A DNA stretch of 64,000 bases from Bacillus pseudomycoides DSM 12442. GTDB lineage: Bacteria > Bacillota > Bacilli > Bacillales > Bacillaceae_G. Shown here piece by piece: positions 27,217 to 35,943 of the stretch. The DNA lies in the NCBI RefSeq assembly GCF_000161455.1, contig NZ_CM000745.1:3232812-3296811 (forward strand), read 5' to 3'. How positions within the stretch are numbered: position 1 is the stretch's first letter; each line of letters starts with the position of its first letter. The notes under the pieces were generated by a model. The model did no database searches and was not told where the DNA came from. It worked only from the letters and a program-made list of their open reading frames with translations. The position numbers were made by a program, and so were the translations under genes.

Positions 27217-27617
27217 TCTTTGGCACCTCCTTCTTTATTTATACCATACAGGTCAATATATGGAACAACAATCGCAGCTTTACTATTTATAAGAAAAATA
27301 TTCAACGTCTTTATGCGTTTCCCTTTTTTAACCCTATATTTTTCTTATTTTTATTTAACATTCACTTATTGCAATCACAGTAATCTGTGAATGACTGCTT
27401 TATCTTTGAAATAACTCGATTTCAAATGCAAAGATTATCGCCAAATATAAGTCTACACTAAGATGTACTCATAGAAAAGCTAAACTTGTACCAATCCTAG
27501 CATGAATCGAAGAAAATCTAGTTATTTTTCACCAAATTAATCATAATTGTAATGAAATTTACACATAGAAAAACACACTTGTCGTTATTGTATTTGAAAA
27601 GAAATAAAACTACTACT
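27217..27617. other. Intergenic region between divIB and ftsA
   Basis: About 400 bases holding the ftsAZ promoters; the part from 27330 to 27617 is AT-rich with only a short CACAG/CTGTG hairpin near 27377-27391 and no gene or obvious divIB terminator. Confidence 0.6.
27298..27326 (-). promoter_or_regulatory. Sigma-H-type promoter of ftsAZ
   Basis: On the minus strand AAAGGGAAA (27318-27326), 11 bp, GTTGAATAT (27298-27306) fits the sigma-H consensus RNAGGAWWW - 11/12 - RNNGAATWW with a single mismatch. A sigma-H promoter at this place boosts ftsAZ at the onset of sporulation in B. subtilis. A TGGTATAAA element near 27236-27248 may be a vegetative extended -10. Confidence 0.78.
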
Positions 27618-28388
27618 CTACTGCTTTTTTTCTTCATTATCTAAATATTTAAAGTATGCGCCAACTTCTAAATCAATTAGGGCTTTTCTACCCGACTCTA
27701 TATTTTTTATAATAAGTGGATATGCTTCCATACGCTTCGCAAAATCTTGTATAGTTGTACTCACTTCATAACCTTCATTCATATACAAAGTAAGATGGTC
27801 TTCATTTGAATTCGTTGGAGCATAATGAATTTCAGAAATAGATCTGAGAATAGTCGGAGTTAATTTTTCTAGCTCTTCAATTAACTCTTTCATTTTCTCT
27901 TCTTTAAATGGTTCAAAAATCGGAGCTGCGACAGGTAATTTCCCGTTCGGAAGCACGTCAAGTGTTTTACCATTTTCTAGAAGTGGTTGTAACTTTCCAC
28001 CTTTGTTTATATAACCTATCGTTACATACTCTTCAATGTGAATGTCAATTTTATTTGGAAAACGTTTTTTGACATTTACTTTCTTAATTTCATTTCGTTT
28101 TGTTAAATTCTCTTCAGCCTTATGTGCTGTCACTCGAAAATAACTCGTGTCATATGTAACTCCAGATTCCTTCATGACTTGTTCATCTGTCATATAATGA
28201 TTTCCTAGAACACTTATCTTTTTTATATTACTAAGTGGAGACCGAAAATAAATTAAAAAAAGTACTAATAAAAATAAAATCGATACATATAAAATTAATC
28301 TCTGATTGACAGGTTTTTTATTCTTCTTTTTTTGATTCTTTAGTTTTGGTACACGATCTTGTAGTTTAATCACTTTACTATTTTTCAT
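27618..28388 (-). CDS. divIB: Cell division protein DivIB/FtsQ
   Basis: Bitopic membrane protein of the divisome, partner of DivIC and FtsL. A basic cytoplasmic N-terminus (about 28 residues, Lys-rich) precedes one transmembrane segment (LILYVSILFLLVLFLIYF), a POTRA domain (IKKISVLGNHYMTDEQVMKE) and the beta domain. 256 residues. Next to murB, as in Bacillus. Confidence 0.94.
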   Translation of the reverse strand: MKNSKVIKLQDRVPKLKNQKKKNKKPVNQRLILYVSILFLLVLFLIYFRSPLSNIKKISVLGNHYMTDEQVMKESGVTYDTSYFRVTAHKAEENLTKRNEIKKVNVKKRFPNKIDIHIEEYVTIGYINKGGKLQPLLENGKTLDVLPNGKLPVAAPIFEPFKEEKMKELIEELEKLTPTILRSISEIHYAPTNSNEDHLTLYMNEGYEVSTTIQDFAKRMEAYPLIIKNIESGRKALIDLEVGAYFKYLDNEEKKQ

Positions 28389-28411
28389 GTACGATCCCCC
28401 TATGTAACATA

Positions 28412-28440
28412 AAGAACGGCATGTTACGCATGCCGTTCTT
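28412..28440. terminator. Perfect hairpin between murB and divIB
   Basis: 12-bp perfect inverted repeat AAGAACGGCATG / CATGCCGTTCTT with a 5-nt loop. There is no good T-run on either side, so it may be a weak terminator or an RNA-stabilising stem just before the divIB ribosome site. Confidence 0.5.
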
Positions 28441-28486
28441 ATCTTCTTATTATACCATAAATGATAATGAGCGGAACAAATAACAG

Positions 28487-29392
28487 CTACCTTCCAATAA
28501 TTTCCACTTCTGTATGCATATCTACACCAAATTTTTCTTTAATTGTTTTTTTGACAAATGCAATTAAATCCAGCACATCTTGTGCTGATGCAGATCCTGC
28601 ATTGACAATAAAGTTTCCATGCATTTCGGAAATTTTCGCACCGCCAATTTGATGACCACGTAGACCTGCCCTTTCGACTAAATCTCCAGCGAAATTTGGT
28701 AGTGGATTTCTAAATATACTACCGGCACAAGGATGATTCCATGGCTGAGTTTCACGACGATAGTCTTTATTCTTTTGCATTACACCAACTATTTCTTCAC
28801 GATTTCCTTCTTTCAACTGCAATTTTGCTTCTACTACAATGCCAGGACGCTTTGTTTGTAAAACAGAAGTACGATAAGAAAATCCCATCTCTTCTTTTGT
28901 TAACCACTTCATTGTACCATCTTCAAACATAATACGCGCGCTCATCAAAATTTCTGACATATCTGATTTATGTGCACCGGCATTCATATATACTGCTCCA
29001 CCGACACTTCCTGGGATACCACTAGCAAACTCTAATCCAGCTAGACCTTGGCGACTAAGTAGTGTTGACAACTTAATAAGAGGATATCCTCCTCCAACTC
29101 GTACAGTAGTTCCTTCTACTTCTAAGTGATCTAATCCTTCTCCTAAACGAATTACAACACCTTCAATACCTTTATCAGATACTAGAAGATTAGAACCACG
29201 TCCAATTGCTGTCCACTTTGTGTTATATTTCTTTACTAAATCTAAAGTATTCTCCACACCAGCAACACTACTTGGCACGATTAGAATATCAGCTGGCCCA
29301 CCTATTTTCATAGTTGTATAACGAGCTAACGCTTCATTTTCTAACACTTTACCAACTTCTGCTTCGATAAGTTCCTTTGCTAATTGTTTCAT
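28487..29392 (-). CDS. murB: UDP-N-acetylenolpyruvoylglucosamine reductase MurB
   Basis: FAD/NADPH enzyme that forms UDP-N-acetylmuramate, a peptidoglycan precursor. The FAD-binding VAO fold shows IGRGSNLLVSD and PGSVGGAVYMNAGAH; the type IIa active-site serine is in CAGSIFRNP. Start at the ATG at 29392 (301 residues) with GGGGGAG 6 nt upstream. The sequence is clearly diverged from the B. cereus MurB I remember, but all key residues are kept. Confidence 0.95.
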   Translation of the reverse strand: MKQLAKELIEAEVGKVLENEALARYTTMKIGGPADILIVPSSVAGVENTLDLVKKYNTKWTAIGRGSNLLVSDKGIEGVVIRLGEGLDHLEVEGTTVRVGGGYPLIKLSTLLSRQGLAGLEFASGIPGSVGGAVYMNAGAHKSDMSEILMSARIMFEDGTMKWLTKEEMGFSYRTSVLQTKRPGIVVEAKLQLKEGNREEIVGVMQKNKDYRRETQPWNHPCAGSIFRNPLPNFAGDLVERAGLRGHQIGGAKISEMHGNFIVNAGSASAQDVLDLIAFVKKTIKEKFGVDMHTEVEIIGR

Positions 29393-29442
29393 GATGATCT
29401 CCCCCATATTAAATCTCCGTATTACAGTAGTATGCAGGGCAT

Positions 29443-30546
29443 TCACCTAACGTTATTTTGTACAAGTTTTTTCATCACTTCAAATAACTTATTTGCTGCA
29501 TCCGGAATCCCTAACTGCGTAGCAGCTAGTTTCATGTTTTGTAATGTTTGTGTATTTAATAGAATTTCATCAATATCATGAAGAAGAGCTTCAGCAGTTA
29601 AATCTTTTTCAAGAAGCATTTTTGCTGCTCCCTTATCGACAACAGATCTCGCGTTTTTCTCTTGATGATTATTTGTCACATAAGGACTCGGAATTAAAAT
29701 ACTTGGTTTTCCTAACGCTGTTAACTCTGCTAATGTTGTAGCACCAGCACGTGAAACGACAAGATCCACACCAGTAAGTACCTCTGGCATATTATGAATA
29801 AACGGTTTAATGATTACATTATCCGGATTCCCTTTTTGTTTTATAGCCTCCATGACTTTATCATAATGCACTTCACCTGTGATATACAATACTTCATAAT
29901 TTTTGTTACCAAATTGTTCAATTGCTGCCACAAACGCATCATTAATCGGTCTTGCCCCGCGACTTCCACCAAAAATAAGCACAGATTTTTTAGAAAGAGA
30001 TAATCCAACAGAACGCTTCCCTTTCATGCCATTTTGGTTCATTACTTCTGATGCACGCGGATTTCCTGTCATGACAACTTTCGACTTTGGGAAATGTTCA
30101 GATGCCGCTTCAAAACAAACAGCTACCTTATCCACATAGCGACTTAAAAATTTATTGGTTACACCAGGTACACTATTTTGTTCATGTACAATTGTAGGAA
30201 TCCCTAATTTCGCCGCCGCATAAACGACTGGACCACATACATAGCCTCCTGTACCAATTACAACATCTGGATTGAAGCGACGAATATATCGTTTACTATC
30301 TTGTACACCTTTTAGAAAACGCATCACTGTTTTTACATTATCAAGGGATATTTTCCGTTTAAATCCACTAATGACAATCGATTGAAATGGTATCCCTGCT
30401 TTTGGAACAATTGTACTTTCTAATCCATTTTCCGTACCAATGTATAGAAATCTTGCTTCAGGATGTAGTTTTTTTATTTCTCTAATTAACGCAAGAGCTG
30501 GATATATATGACCTCCCGTGCCACCACCACTAACTAATACTCGCAC
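29443..30546 (-). CDS. murG: MurG, lipid II-forming N-acetylglucosaminyltransferase
   Basis: Adds GlcNAc to lipid I on the inner membrane face. The glycine-rich loops GGGTGGHIYPALAL and GTGGYVCGPVVYAA and the UDP-GlcNAc site VSRAGATTLAE are present in a 367-residue GT-B protein. The start is GTG at 30546 after GGAGG. Confidence 0.96.
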   Translation of the reverse strand: MRVLVSGGGTGGHIYPALALIREIKKLHPEARFLYIGTENGLESTIVPKAGIPFQSIVISGFKRKISLDNVKTVMRFLKGVQDSKRYIRRFNPDVVIGTGGYVCGPVVYAAAKLGIPTIVHEQNSVPGVTNKFLSRYVDKVAVCFEAASEHFPKSKVVMTGNPRASEVMNQNGMKGKRSVGLSLSKKSVLIFGGSRGARPINDAFVAAIEQFGNKNYEVLYITGEVHYDKVMEAIKQKGNPDNVIIKPFIHNMPEVLTGVDLVVSRAGATTLAELTALGKPSILIPSPYVTNNHQEKNARSVVDKGAAKMLLEKDLTAEALLHDIDEILLNTQTLQNMKLAATQLGIPDAANKLFEVMKKLVQNNVR

Positions 30547-30630
30547 TACAAATTCCTCCGCTTCTCTGTTCTAAATTCAATTTTATATATTCATATATTT
30601 ATAATATATTTTCCGTTTTCTACACACGAA

Positions 30631-30655
30631 AAACCCTGTCTTATAAACAGGGTTT
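30631..30655 (-). terminator. Terminator after spoVE
   Basis: Inverted repeat AACCCTGT / ACAGGGTT followed by a T-run on the minus strand; the spoVE stop codon lies in the stem base. It isolates spoVE from murG. Confidence 0.85.
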
Positions 30656-31745
30656 AGTAGCGAGAATGACGACTTATATTCAATAATACGCCAACTGCCA
30701 TTAGCATTAAGGTCAAACTCGACCCACCATAACTTAAAAATGGCAAAGTAATTCCTGTAACAGGCATTAGTCCTGTTACAACACCAACATTAATCATCAC
30801 TTGAATCGCAATCATCGCCACAATACCTACTGCCAAAAACGTACCATATAAATCAGGCGCTCCTAATGCTATACGAATCCCACGCCATAATAACAGACTA
30901 AATAATAATAACACAAACGACCCACCAATAAAACCTAATTCTTCGGATAAAATCGCAAAAATAAAATCTGTTTGCGGCTCGGGTAAATAAAGAAATTTTT
31001 GTCTACTTTGTCCAAGTCCTAGCCCAAACAAACCACCGGGGCCAATCGCAAGTAACGATTGAATAATCTGAAATCCACTCCCAAGTGGGTCTGACCACGG
31101 ATCCAAATAAGACGTAATACGTTTCATTCGATATGGTGCCGATGCAATTAATCCAACAAATCCCGCTACTCCTATTAGCCCTAGCATTGCAAAATGAAAA
31201 ATGCGTGCTCCTGAAACAAAAATCATTATGATACATGTCCCAACCATTACTGTTCCTGTTCCAAGATCTGGTTGTAACATAATCATTCCAAATGCAACAA
31301 ATACAAAACCAAGTGCTGGAAGTAGCCCCTTTTTAAAAGATGTAATCAATTTTTGTCTTTCCGCTAAAAATTTAGCTAAAAAAATAATCATCGCAAATTT
31401 CATAAATTCTGACGGTTGAATCGAAAATGCTCCAATCCCAATCCAGCTTCGCGCTCCCCCTCGAACAAGTCCAACTCCAGGGATTAAGACAAGAATGAGA
31501 AGGATAAAACAAATGAGCAAAATCACTTTCGAATAAGTACGCCATGTCCAGTAGTCAATTTTCATAATAAAAAACATGGCAGCTACACCAAGTACCGCAA
31601 ATAATAGCTGTCGTTTTGCAAAAAAGAATGAATCCCCCATCTTATAGGAAGCCCAGACAGCACTTGCACTGTAGACCATAATCATTCCAATTGTTAACAA
31701 CAAAAGTGTTACGATAATTAAAATAAAATCAGGCGTTTTCTTCAT
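30654..31745 (-). CDS. spoVE: SEDS-family peptidoglycan polymerase SpoVE/FtsW
   Basis: Multi-span membrane glycosyltransferase that polymerises lipid II; the dcw-encoded copy in Bacillus is SpoVE, needed for spore cortex, with SpoVD as partner transpeptidase. About ten hydrophobic segments; family signatures are GVGLVRGGARSWIGIG and GLMPVTGITLPFLSYGGSS. 363 residues from the ATG at 31745. A TTG two codons earlier (31751) has a better-spaced AAGGTGG site and could be the real start. Bracketed by terminators on both sides. Confidence 0.9.
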   Translation of the reverse strand: MKKTPDFILIIVTLLLLTIGMIMVYSASAVWASYKMGDSFFFAKRQLLFAVLGVAAMFFIMKIDYWTWRTYSKVILLICFILLILVLIPGVGLVRGGARSWIGIGAFSIQPSEFMKFAMIIFLAKFLAERQKLITSFKKGLLPALGFVFVAFGMIMLQPDLGTGTVMVGTCIIMIFVSGARIFHFAMLGLIGVAGFVGLIASAPYRMKRITSYLDPWSDPLGSGFQIIQSLLAIGPGGLFGLGLGQSRQKFLYLPEPQTDFIFAILSEELGFIGGSFVLLLFSLLLWRGIRIALGAPDLYGTFLAVGIVAMIAIQVMINVGVVTGLMPVTGITLPFLSYGGSSLTLMLMAVGVLLNISRHSRY

Positions 31746-31794
31746 TGGCAATGAGCACCACCTTTTTTGAAGAAGCTTTTTTCTTCTATGTAAC

Positions 31795-31828
31795 AAAACA
31801 TCAGTAGGTGTTAACCTACTGATGTTTT
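31795..31828 (-). terminator. Terminator between murD and spoVE
   Basis: Perfect 15-bp inverted repeat AAAACATCAGTAGGT / ACCTACTGATGTTTT with a 4-nt loop, directly after the murD stop. Confidence 0.87.
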
Positions 31829-31835
31829 GTTTACT

Positions 31836-33188
31836 TTATATAAGTTTATGCACAGCTTGTATAAAAATGTCTCCTCTTTCTTCAAATGTTTTAAATTGAT
31901 CCCAGCTTGCACAAGCTGGCGAAAGAAGAATTACATCTCCATCTGTAGAATGAGAATACGCTCTTTCTACAGCCTCTTCTAAATTATCGACACTTTCAAT
32001 AATATCTATCCCTGCTTTTTCAGCTGCCCTTACTAACTTAGGTGCTGTTTGTCCATATGTTAATATCGCTTTTACATGTTCAAAATATGGAATTAAATCA
32101 TCGAATTCATTTCCTCGATCAAGCCCACCTGCTAACAAAATAACAGGCTGCGTAAATGCTGATAGCGCCTTTTCTGTTGCTAACATGTTTGTTGCTTTTG
32201 AATCATTATAAAACTTACGATTATTAATTGTTGTTACATATTCTAAACGATGTTTTACACCTGTAAAGCGTTTTAATACGGCAATAATTGCCTCATTTTC
32301 TACCCCTAGCAATTTAGCAATACTCATAGCAGCTAGAATATTTTCTAAATTATGTTTACCCGGTAAAACGATATCTTGAACTTCAACGATTTTCTCACCT
32401 TTAAAATAAAGAGCACCGTCTTTAATACATGCACCATCTTCAATTACCTTAGTAGTCGAAAATAATACTTTTTGTCCTTTACTATTTGCTGATAACGCCA
32501 TTACATCTACATCATCAGCATTAATTACACTATAATCAGCTTCAGTTTGGCTTTTAAAAATATTCGCTTTTGCTAAACCATACTCTTTTTTTGTACCATG
32601 ATAATCTAAGTGAGCCTCGAACAGATTTAAAAATGCTGCAATTTTAGGCTGGAATGTTTCCACTCCCATTAGCTGGAATGATGAAAGTTCTGTAACAACT
32701 ACTTCATTTTCTTTCGCTGCTTGCACGACTTCACATGCTACGGTACCTATGTTTCCAGCAATAACAGGATGTTTTTGTCCTTCTTTCAACATTTCAAACG
32801 TTAGTGTTGTCGTTGTTGTTTTTCCATTTGACCCCGTAATTCCAACAAACGGTGCTTCTGAAATACGATATGCAAGCTCCACTTCTGTCACAATTGGAAT
32901 CTGTTTTTCTTTCGCTGCAACCAGTAGTGGATTGGAATATGGAATCCCTGGATTTTTTACAACAAGTGAAATATTTCTTTCTAACAACTCTAGTGGATGA
33001 CCACCGCATACAACGTCCATTCCTTTTGCTTGCAATTCTGCAGCTAATACATTATTTGCTAACGGTTTTCCGTCATTTACAATAACATTTGCACCTAAGC
33101 TTTTTAATAAAGTTGCTGCTGCATAGCCACTTTTTGCAATACCTAATACAAGAATATTTTTATTTTGATAGTCAGTTACAGTTTTCAA
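31836..33188 (-). CDS. murD: UDP-N-acetylmuramoylalanine:D-glutamate ligase MurD
   Basis: ATP-dependent Mur ligase adding D-Glu to UDP-MurNAc-L-Ala. The P-loop is GITGSNGKTTTTT near residue 116; later Mur motifs include YNDSKATN and LLSPACASWDQF. 450 residues. The start is TTG at 33188, directly abutting the mraY stop, so it probably depends on coupled translation. Confidence 0.96.
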   Translation of the reverse strand: MKTVTDYQNKNILVLGIAKSGYAAATLLKSLGANVIVNDGKPLANNVLAAELQAKGMDVVCGGHPLELLERNISLVVKNPGIPYSNPLLVAAKEKQIPIVTEVELAYRISEAPFVGITGSNGKTTTTTLTFEMLKEGQKHPVIAGNIGTVACEVVQAAKENEVVVTELSSFQLMGVETFQPKIAAFLNLFEAHLDYHGTKKEYGLAKANIFKSQTEADYSVINADDVDVMALSANSKGQKVLFSTTKVIEDGACIKDGALYFKGEKIVEVQDIVLPGKHNLENILAAMSIAKLLGVENEAIIAVLKRFTGVKHRLEYVTTINNRKFYNDSKATNMLATEKALSAFTQPVILLAGGLDRGNEFDDLIPYFEHVKAILTYGQTAPKLVRAAEKAGIDIIESVDNLEEAVERAYSHSTDGDVILLSPACASWDQFKTFEERGDIFIQAVHKLI

Positions 33189-34163
33189 TTACATCCACAC
33201 CCCGATATAAATTCCTAATACTGCCAATAAAAATCCTACAGACCAGAATGTTACAACAACACGCCATTCTGACCAGCCACATAATTCGTAATGATGATGC
33301 AGTGGACTCATTTTAAAAACACGTTTTCCTGTCGTTTTAAATGAAATAACTTGAATAATAACAGACAAAGTTTCCATTACAAATACGCCGCCAATTACAA
33401 CAAGTAATAATTCTTGCTTTAATAAAATAGCTACGGCAGCTATTGCACCACCTAAAGCAAGGGAACCTGTATCTCCCATAAACACTTTAGCTGGATTTGC
33501 ATTAAACACTAAGAATCCAAGTACCGCTCCTACAACTGCCATACAGAAAATAGCTACGGCATATTGATCTTGAGCAACTGCAATAATGCCAAATGCTCCA
33601 AATGCAATTGCGGCTGTTCCTGATAACAATCCATCTAAACCATCTGTTAAATTGACTGCATTTGATCCACCAATAAGCATAAATAGCACAAGGATAAAAT
33701 ATGCCCAGTGTAAATCAAATTTAATTTCGGTTCCTGGAATCATTAAATGTGTATCAAATCCCTGCCCTTTTGCAATTACAAAGAATGCAATTGCAATAAC
33801 TAGCTGACCGATTAATTTTTGTTTTGATGTTAAACCAAGATTTCTTTTTTTAACAACTTTTATATAGTCATCTAAAAAACCAATCAATCCATAACCAAAT
33901 GTAACTAATAATAATAATGATACTTCCGCATTTAAATGTTTAAATTTAATTGCCATGATAAGTGTTGTCACCATCATAGACACATAAATGACAATACCAC
34001 CCATCGTTGGTGTTCCCGATTTCTTTTGATGTGATTTTGGCCCTTCATCACGAATACTTTGCCCAAACTTTAACCTACGTAAAATTGGAATAAACAATGG
34101 CGAAAGGGCAACAGAAATTAAGAAAGCTACCCCAGCCGTTACTAATAAACCTTGTTCAAGCAC
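33189..34163 (-). CDS. mraY: Phospho-MurNAc-pentapeptide translocase MraY
   Basis: Integral membrane enzyme that makes lipid I from UDP-MurNAc-pentapeptide and undecaprenyl phosphate. Ten hydrophobic segments; catalytic aspartates in GFLDDYIKV and NLTDGLDGL, and the HHHYE motif near the C-terminus. Start is GTG at 34163 with GAGGGGG 7 nt upstream, giving the family length of 324 residues. Confidence 0.96.
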   Translation of the reverse strand: MLEQGLLVTAGVAFLISVALSPLFIPILRRLKFGQSIRDEGPKSHQKKSGTPTMGGIVIYVSMMVTTLIMAIKFKHLNAEVSLLLLVTFGYGLIGFLDDYIKVVKKRNLGLTSKQKLIGQLVIAIAFFVIAKGQGFDTHLMIPGTEIKFDLHWAYFILVLFMLIGGSNAVNLTDGLDGLLSGTAAIAFGAFGIIAVAQDQYAVAIFCMAVVGAVLGFLVFNANPAKVFMGDTGSLALGGAIAAVAILLKQELLLVVIGGVFVMETLSVIIQVISFKTTGKRVFKMSPLHHHYELCGWSEWRVVVTFWSVGFLLAVLGIYIGVWM

Positions 34164-34185
34164 ATGTAGTCCCCCTCTCATGTTG

Positions 34186-35661
34186 TTACTCTTTGTTGTT
34201 TAAACGCTCAGTGATTGCCTCTTTCGCAATTTCACGATCGTCAAAATGATGTACTTCTTTGCCAATAATTTGATACGTTTCATGCCCTTTTCCAGCAATG
34301 ATAATAATATCTTCTGCCTTCGCTTCTGAAACCCCATGGAAAATCGCTTCTTTTCGATCAACAATGACTTCATAATTATTTCCTTTTGCACCTGCTAACA
34401 TATCATCCAAAATCGCTTGTGGATCTTCACTTCTTGGGTTATCTGAAGTCAAGATTGCGTGTGTTGCATATTCTGTAGCGACACCAGCCATAATTGGCCT
34501 TTTCGTCCGATCACGATCACCGCCGCAACCAACAATACAATACACATTCCCTTTTGCAAATTGTTTCGCTGTTGTTAACACATTTTCTAAACTATCTGGA
34601 GTATGTGCATAATCGACAATAACCGTATAATCTTGCCCCCCGTCCACAACTTCAAAGCGGCCTGGAACTCCAGTTAAATTCGTCACAACATGAATAATCG
34701 TTTGCAAAGTTACACCAGACACAAGAGTAGCGGCTATTGCTGCTAAAACATTGTATACGTTAAACTTTCCAATTAACTTCATCGTAATATTTACACTTTC
34801 ACTTGGCGTAACAAGGGTAAATGTTGTTCCACCACTCGTCATCACAATATCTTTTGCCATAATATCACTATGTGTATCAATTCCATACGTAATAACCGTA
34901 GCCGCAGTACTTCTCATATACTCTTCTGTTACTGGATCATCACTGTTTAACACAGCGTACTTTTCACGGTTATGATGATAGCTATTACCAAGCTGAGCAA
35001 AAAGCAAGCCTTTTGCATGCTTATATTCTTCCATCGTTTTATGATAATCTAAATGATCTTGTGTTAAATTTGTAAATACAGCTACATCATAATCACAACC
35101 GTGTACACGGCCAAGACTTAATGCATGTGAAGAAACTTCCATTACTGCGCTATTTACATTTTGCTCAACCATACGGCGAAACGTTTGCTGAAGTGTCAGT
35201 GCATCTGGCGTTGTATTTTTCACCTCGAATGTTTCATCACCGATTTTCATATTAATTGTTCCAATTAGCCCTGTTTTATGACCGTGTGCCCGCATAATTT
35301 CATCCATAATATGCGATGTTGTTGTCTTTCCATTTGTACCTGTAATCCCAATCAAGTGTAATTTATGCGTTGGCTGTCCGTAAAAATAATCAGCTAAAAC
35401 CGCTAAAGAACGATAGGTATTTTTCACAAGTACAACTGGAACGTCAACATCAATCGGTCTTTCCGCAACAATAGCAGCCGCACCTTGCGCGGCTGCTTGC
35501 TTAGCAAAATCATGGCTATCAACCGTATACCCTTTCATACATACAAATAAGCTTCCATTTGTCACTTTACGTGAATCTGCTTCAATGGATGTAATTTCTG
35601 GATTTTCTTTTGGAACAACTGGAAAATCATGCAAACATGATACAAGTGTGTGCAACTTCAT
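34186..35661 (-). CDS. murE: MurE, UDP-MurNAc-tripeptide synthetase
   Basis: Adds the third stem-peptide residue. The P-loop GITGTNGKTTTSH and the substrate-selecting motif SDNPRSEDP (Asn/Arg of DNPR) mark the meso-diaminopimelate-type enzyme, as expected for Bacillus. 491 residues. Confidence 0.96.
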   Translation of the reverse strand: MKLHTLVSCLHDFPVVPKENPEITSIEADSRKVTNGSLFVCMKGYTVDSHDFAKQAAAQGAAAIVAERPIDVDVPVVLVKNTYRSLAVLADYFYGQPTHKLHLIGITGTNGKTTTSHIMDEIMRAHGHKTGLIGTINMKIGDETFEVKNTTPDALTLQQTFRRMVEQNVNSAVMEVSSHALSLGRVHGCDYDVAVFTNLTQDHLDYHKTMEEYKHAKGLLFAQLGNSYHHNREKYAVLNSDDPVTEEYMRSTAATVITYGIDTHSDIMAKDIVMTSGGTTFTLVTPSESVNITMKLIGKFNVYNVLAAIAATLVSGVTLQTIIHVVTNLTGVPGRFEVVDGGQDYTVIVDYAHTPDSLENVLTTAKQFAKGNVYCIVGCGGDRDRTKRPIMAGVATEYATHAILTSDNPRSEDPQAILDDMLAGAKGNNYEVIVDRKEAIFHGVSEAKAEDIIIIAGKGHETYQIIGKEVHHFDDREIAKEAITERLNNKE

Positions 35662-35943
35662 TTCACTAAACCCTCTCTACATTGTTTATTTATCTCTTAC
35701 TTAATAAGTAATTCTTCCTATCCTTCATTCGCTAAAAATTGAAGAAGGAAGCATTTGCTGAGAGCCCGAAAAATCAGACTCGTTTATCAGTGCATCATAT
35801 AATACCTCAGCTGATAAACTCTTTATTTTTTATGTTCAAGAGCAATATAATCTGTTTTCATAGAAAATAAATTTCTATGAAAACAGAGATTATATATTAA
35901 CTCAACTTCCACCAATTGTATCACAAAACACAATCTCTGACTT
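35662..35943. other. Structured gap between spoVD and murE
   Basis: No gene. It holds a near-perfect ~20-bp inverted repeat at 35847-35893, a second inverted repeat TTTATCAG / CTGATAAA (about 35782-35821) followed on the minus strand by a T-run at 35769-35773, probably the spoVD terminator, and a palindrome TTACTTAATAAGTAA (35697-35711) in the murE leader. Confidence 0.6.
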
